A stretch of DNA of 64,000 nucleotides from Argopecten irradians (lineage: Eukaryota; Mollusca; Bivalvia; Pectinida; Pectinidae). Each line of letters starts with the position of its first letter. Within the stretch, counting starts at the first letter, position 1. Of the stretch, positions 61,530 through 64,000 are shown in pieces. The stretch is from NCBI RefSeq assembly GCF_041381155.1, contig NC_091137.1, forward strand, positions 15,929,765 through 15,993,764, written 5' to 3'. The notes beneath the pieces were generated by a model, which had not been told where the DNA came from, did no database searches, and saw nothing but the letters and a program-made list of their open reading frames with translations. The position numbers were made by a program, and so were the translations under genes.

Positions 61530-62225
61530 TTTTCATTTTATAATTGTACCCATTCTAGGATCCATTTATAGGTTTAATTGTCTCAAATATTTTGTTTCTC
61601 TCTTCAGGTTTACCATGCTGTTTGTGACTATCTGTCACATTAATTAAGTAATGTGCCCACTACGTCTAGTTTCTGATGTATACAGCGTTAGGAATAGAAA
61701 TTTTTGTATTGGTCTTTGCTGGGTCATCCTTCTATATACTTATACCTTTACAGTAATGTTATTCGTTTAAATGGTGCCTAGGAAAGACATAGCGCCATGT
61801 TTACTGGCAGCGATGGTGTTGATGTAGAAGGTCAGCTGCTGTTGTGCCCTTCTTGTTAATTCTCTATAGACTCTCCCACATATATTATTACTATGTATTA
61901 GGCAAAGAGGAGCAAGATTGAGTCATTTCGGTCCATTACATAGATAAAGCATACAATGTAGTACTGTATACTTGTGCCGAAATCGACATCAAGCATCGAT
62001 GGCCGACTTTAACTTCGAAGACAACTCGTACACTGTACCACCTTGGTGTACTTATGCTGTCTTTGAGTTTGTCTGATGAAGGCGAGAGTATACAAATCGT
62101 ACTAGTCATCGACATATCACGTAGAACATCTTCATGGTTATGTCATTATATGAATCATACTTTCCAACCTGAATATTCTACTGCTAAAGTCGTGTTTGTT
62201 AATAACTTTGTTGAATAATATACAG
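61530..62225. repeat. Duplicated lectin-array flank (matches 37086-37745)
   Basis: Colinear with the copy B flank, including AGGTCAGCTGCTGTTGTG and the TTCTACTGCTAAAG..TGTTTGTTAATAA block at the right end, after which the two copies diverge. Confidence 0.8.
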
Positions 62226-62689
62226 AAAATAAGAAAGAAAACAAATCGCTTAAACATATTTATTTGTGCAACAGAGAGAGAAAACCATTTACAGCAATCA
62301 TTACAAATGATAAGGGAGAGGTAAGAATAAATAGCATTGCAAATAAACAGTCATCATCTAGCCACATCGGTCTCCATCTGGCAAACTTCTACATTTCATT
62401 AAACACCAATGGTAATCAGATACACATTTGTATATTTGAAATGGTATTTACAATAACATAAGTCATCATTAAAGATGCTATACACCTCCGTCAAATAATA
62501 CCTTTTATCTATTCAAAATAAGAGACGATGGCTATATATTTGTATGGTATATGTATTCTTTCACTATTACAATAATTGATAAGATTAAATATCATATTTA
62601 CCTTTAGAATAAAGAAATTCAAATAATAAATTGGAGCATAAAGAAATTCCTTGTCTCTTTTTCTGAGATGGAAATATTGATTGCACATA
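62226..62689. other. No gene recognised
   Basis: AT-rich spacer. The open frame 62264-62461 has no recognisable domain. Confidence 0.35.
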
Positions 62690-63250
62690 CGCCTAACAGG
62701 TGTATATGCTATAGGTAGGTGTTAATTAGACATGCATTAAATTATTGTCTGTCAATCATTGCTCTAAGAATAATAATATTCTGTCGATGTTGAAGCATCT
62801 TTAACAGAAATTTAGATTTATCGGACGAGAAACCACAATGCTTTACAACCATGATGATGAGTAAATAAATAAACATGAAGTGATGATTCTACCTCCAAAG
62901 TTACTAAAGTATATCAACAATATATAGAGCGAAATAGAAACAGGTACATACTGTTCAACGTCAAGAATCATCATCGTTCCCATACACTGACTGATATATA
63001 CATATCTGGGGAAATACATTAAAAGCCATTGAACATTAGGTCAGGACTGTGGCAAGACCTTAGTCTTCTTTTATCACTTTTGAAACTGATTCGAAAATAA
63101 CATATATACCTTTATTATATATCAATCAGGTATTCAATTTATTATTTAACTAAAACGATGAAAAGTTAAATGCAGACACCAGCAAGGTCATGGGAGCAGT
63201 ATCGTCGATTGGTGAACTTCTATATTGCACTGGAGTGTGCAAATGGTCGG
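62690..63250. repeat. Duplicated lectin 3' flank (matches 42500-43730 without the MITE)
   Basis: CATGCATTAAATTATTGTCT, CATTGCTCTAAGAATAATAA and GTATCGTCGATTGGTGAACT match 42514, 42539 and 43683 in order. Similarity stops at about 63250, where a lectin final exon would be expected; the peptide gene follows instead. Confidence 0.8.
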
Positions 63251-63421
63251 GAACTTCATCAGGGAATGTTATATATTTACTACACACAAACCCCATACAT
63301 CAAACACAGTTTTACAATTGTCATATATGTTATAATGTTACATTCATCACAGGAAAGTACAGGAATGGTGACACGAGTCTGTTTCAATGCTGCCATATCA
63401 ACTCAAGAGATAAGTGGAGAA

Positions 63422-63628
63422 CTAATTTATAAACCACGTGTTGACACAATTGATGTTGCAGATACTTTTCCTAGCAGCACATTGGTCAGAGCATTGATCA
63501 GGTGACTGTTCGGACTTACAGATGGTGAGACACGAATGCTGGAACTCTAGGCATTGCTGTTGACAAAGGTCAGCGTAGAGCACGCCAACAAGGCACAACA
63601 GGCAGCACAATATCAATATTGATCGCAT
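63422..63628 (-). CDS. Secreted eight-cysteine peptide, copy 2
   Basis: A 68-residue frame starting at the ATG at 63628 (an upstream in-frame ATG is less likely, because the chosen one begins the signal peptide MRSILILCCLLCLVGVLYAD). The mature part has the same eight-cysteine spacing as the gene at 16180-16383: C-x3-C-x6-C-x3-C-x8-C-x3-C-x6-C-x3-C. The motif SICNINC is identical, while most other non-cysteine residues differ, which fits selection on the scaffold. A TATATAAA box lies about 42-49 nt upstream. Target and role are unknown; secretion and a compact disulfide fold are inferred. A GTTATAG before GTACCTACAG could be a 3' splice site, so a 5' non-coding exon is possible. Confidence 0.86.
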   Translation of the reverse strand: MRSILILCCLLCLVGVLYADLCQQQCLEFQHSCLTICKSEQSPDQCSDQCAARKSICNINCVNTWFIN

Positions 63629-63669
63629 GGTGCTTCTGTAGGTACCTATAACAAAAGGAATAAGTGTCA

Positions 63670-63677
63670 TTTATATA
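63670..63677 (-). promoter_or_regulatory. TATA box of peptide copy 2
   Basis: TATATAAA on the minus strand, at a distance that would place the transcript start near 63645, just upstream of the ATG. Confidence 0.5.
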
Positions 63678-63761
63678 GCTTCGTGTATAGTAAACTATAT
63701 CAGTACAACCAAAATACAAGGAAATTAAATGCATTTATTATGAAAATAAATTCAAATTTTA

Positions 63762-64000
63762 TAGCATATGCATTAATTGTGAACATAAATTAAAAATTTA
63801 ATAGCACGTGCCTTTATTGTGAACATAAATTAAAATTTAATAGCACGTGCATTAGTTGTGATCATGAATCAAAATTTAATAGCATGTGCATAAATTGTGA
63901 AATAAATTAAAATTGAATAGCACGTGCATTAATTGTGAACATAAATTAAAATTGAATAGCACGTGCATTAATTGTGAACATAAATTAAAATTGAAAAGCA
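63762..64000. repeat. About 39-bp tandem repeat with E-box-like CACGTG, upstream of peptide copy 2
   Basis: About six units of ATAGCACGTGCATTAATTGT + GAACATAAATTAAAATT, running out of the window. Four units keep CACGTG; others read CATATG or CATGTG. The array starts about 85 bp upstream of the TATA box. Confidence 0.85.

Overview
The window looks like nuclear DNA of a mollusc, probably a bivalve of scallop or oyster type (inference). It is AT-rich, genes are split by GT-AG introns, there is a DBH-like copper monooxygenase gene, lectin exons are duplicated in tandem, and the DNA between genes is full of tRNA-headed SINEs, MITEs, foldback elements and a Ty3-type retroelement fossil. No bacterial operon, rRNA, intact tRNA or CRISPR array was seen.

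Layout. (1) 0.3-1.3 kb, minus strand: a decayed NACHT (STAND NTPase) gene with a stop inside its P-loop. (2) 3.8-13.3 kb, plus strand: a complete 11-exon MOXD1-like monooxygenase gene (606 codons, all six copper ligands present). One intron uses a GC donor, and another holds about 37 copies of a 56-bp minisatellite copied from its own 3' splice site and the start of the next exon. (3) 13.7-16 kb: inverted-repeat elements. (4) 16.2 kb, minus: a 67-aa secreted eight-cysteine peptide gene; a paralogue with identical cysteine spacing is at 63.4 kb. (5) 21.6-63 kb: an array of duplicated lectin modules, all on the minus strand, each built as signal-peptide exon, PAN/apple exon, CTLD exon 1 and CTLD exon 2. 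Copy B (27.4-34.9 kb) is intact. Copies A (21.7-26.4), C (43.7-46.9) and D (60.1-60.3) are broken in different ways. Copy B carries nine tandem 64-bp copies of its CTLD exon 1 end plus splice donor; copy A has an older, scrambled version of the same array. (6) 37.9-41.5 kb: a Ty3/gypsy fossil with the integrase upstream of the reverse transcriptase, which is the Gmr1-type order, and with a SINE nested in it that has an 8-bp target-site duplication. (7) Further mobile pieces: a 402-bp TA-flanked MITE whose empty site survives in a paralogous segment, a GIY-YIG (Penelope-like) endonuclease relic, a possible tyrosine-recombinase-like fragment, a 2-kb terminal-inverted-repeat element, and tandem repeats.

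The gene products are probably all secretory: a monooxygenase with a DOMON domain, a PAN-CTLD lectin and small disulfide-rich peptides. Nothing shows that they act together. The most unusual signals are two independent minisatellites seeded by splice junctions, the tandem CX3C-X6-CX3C peptide family that flanks the lectin array, the PAN-CTLD birth-and-death array, and the integrase-first retroelement. Protein identities come from motif recognition and remembered family patterns, not from a database search.
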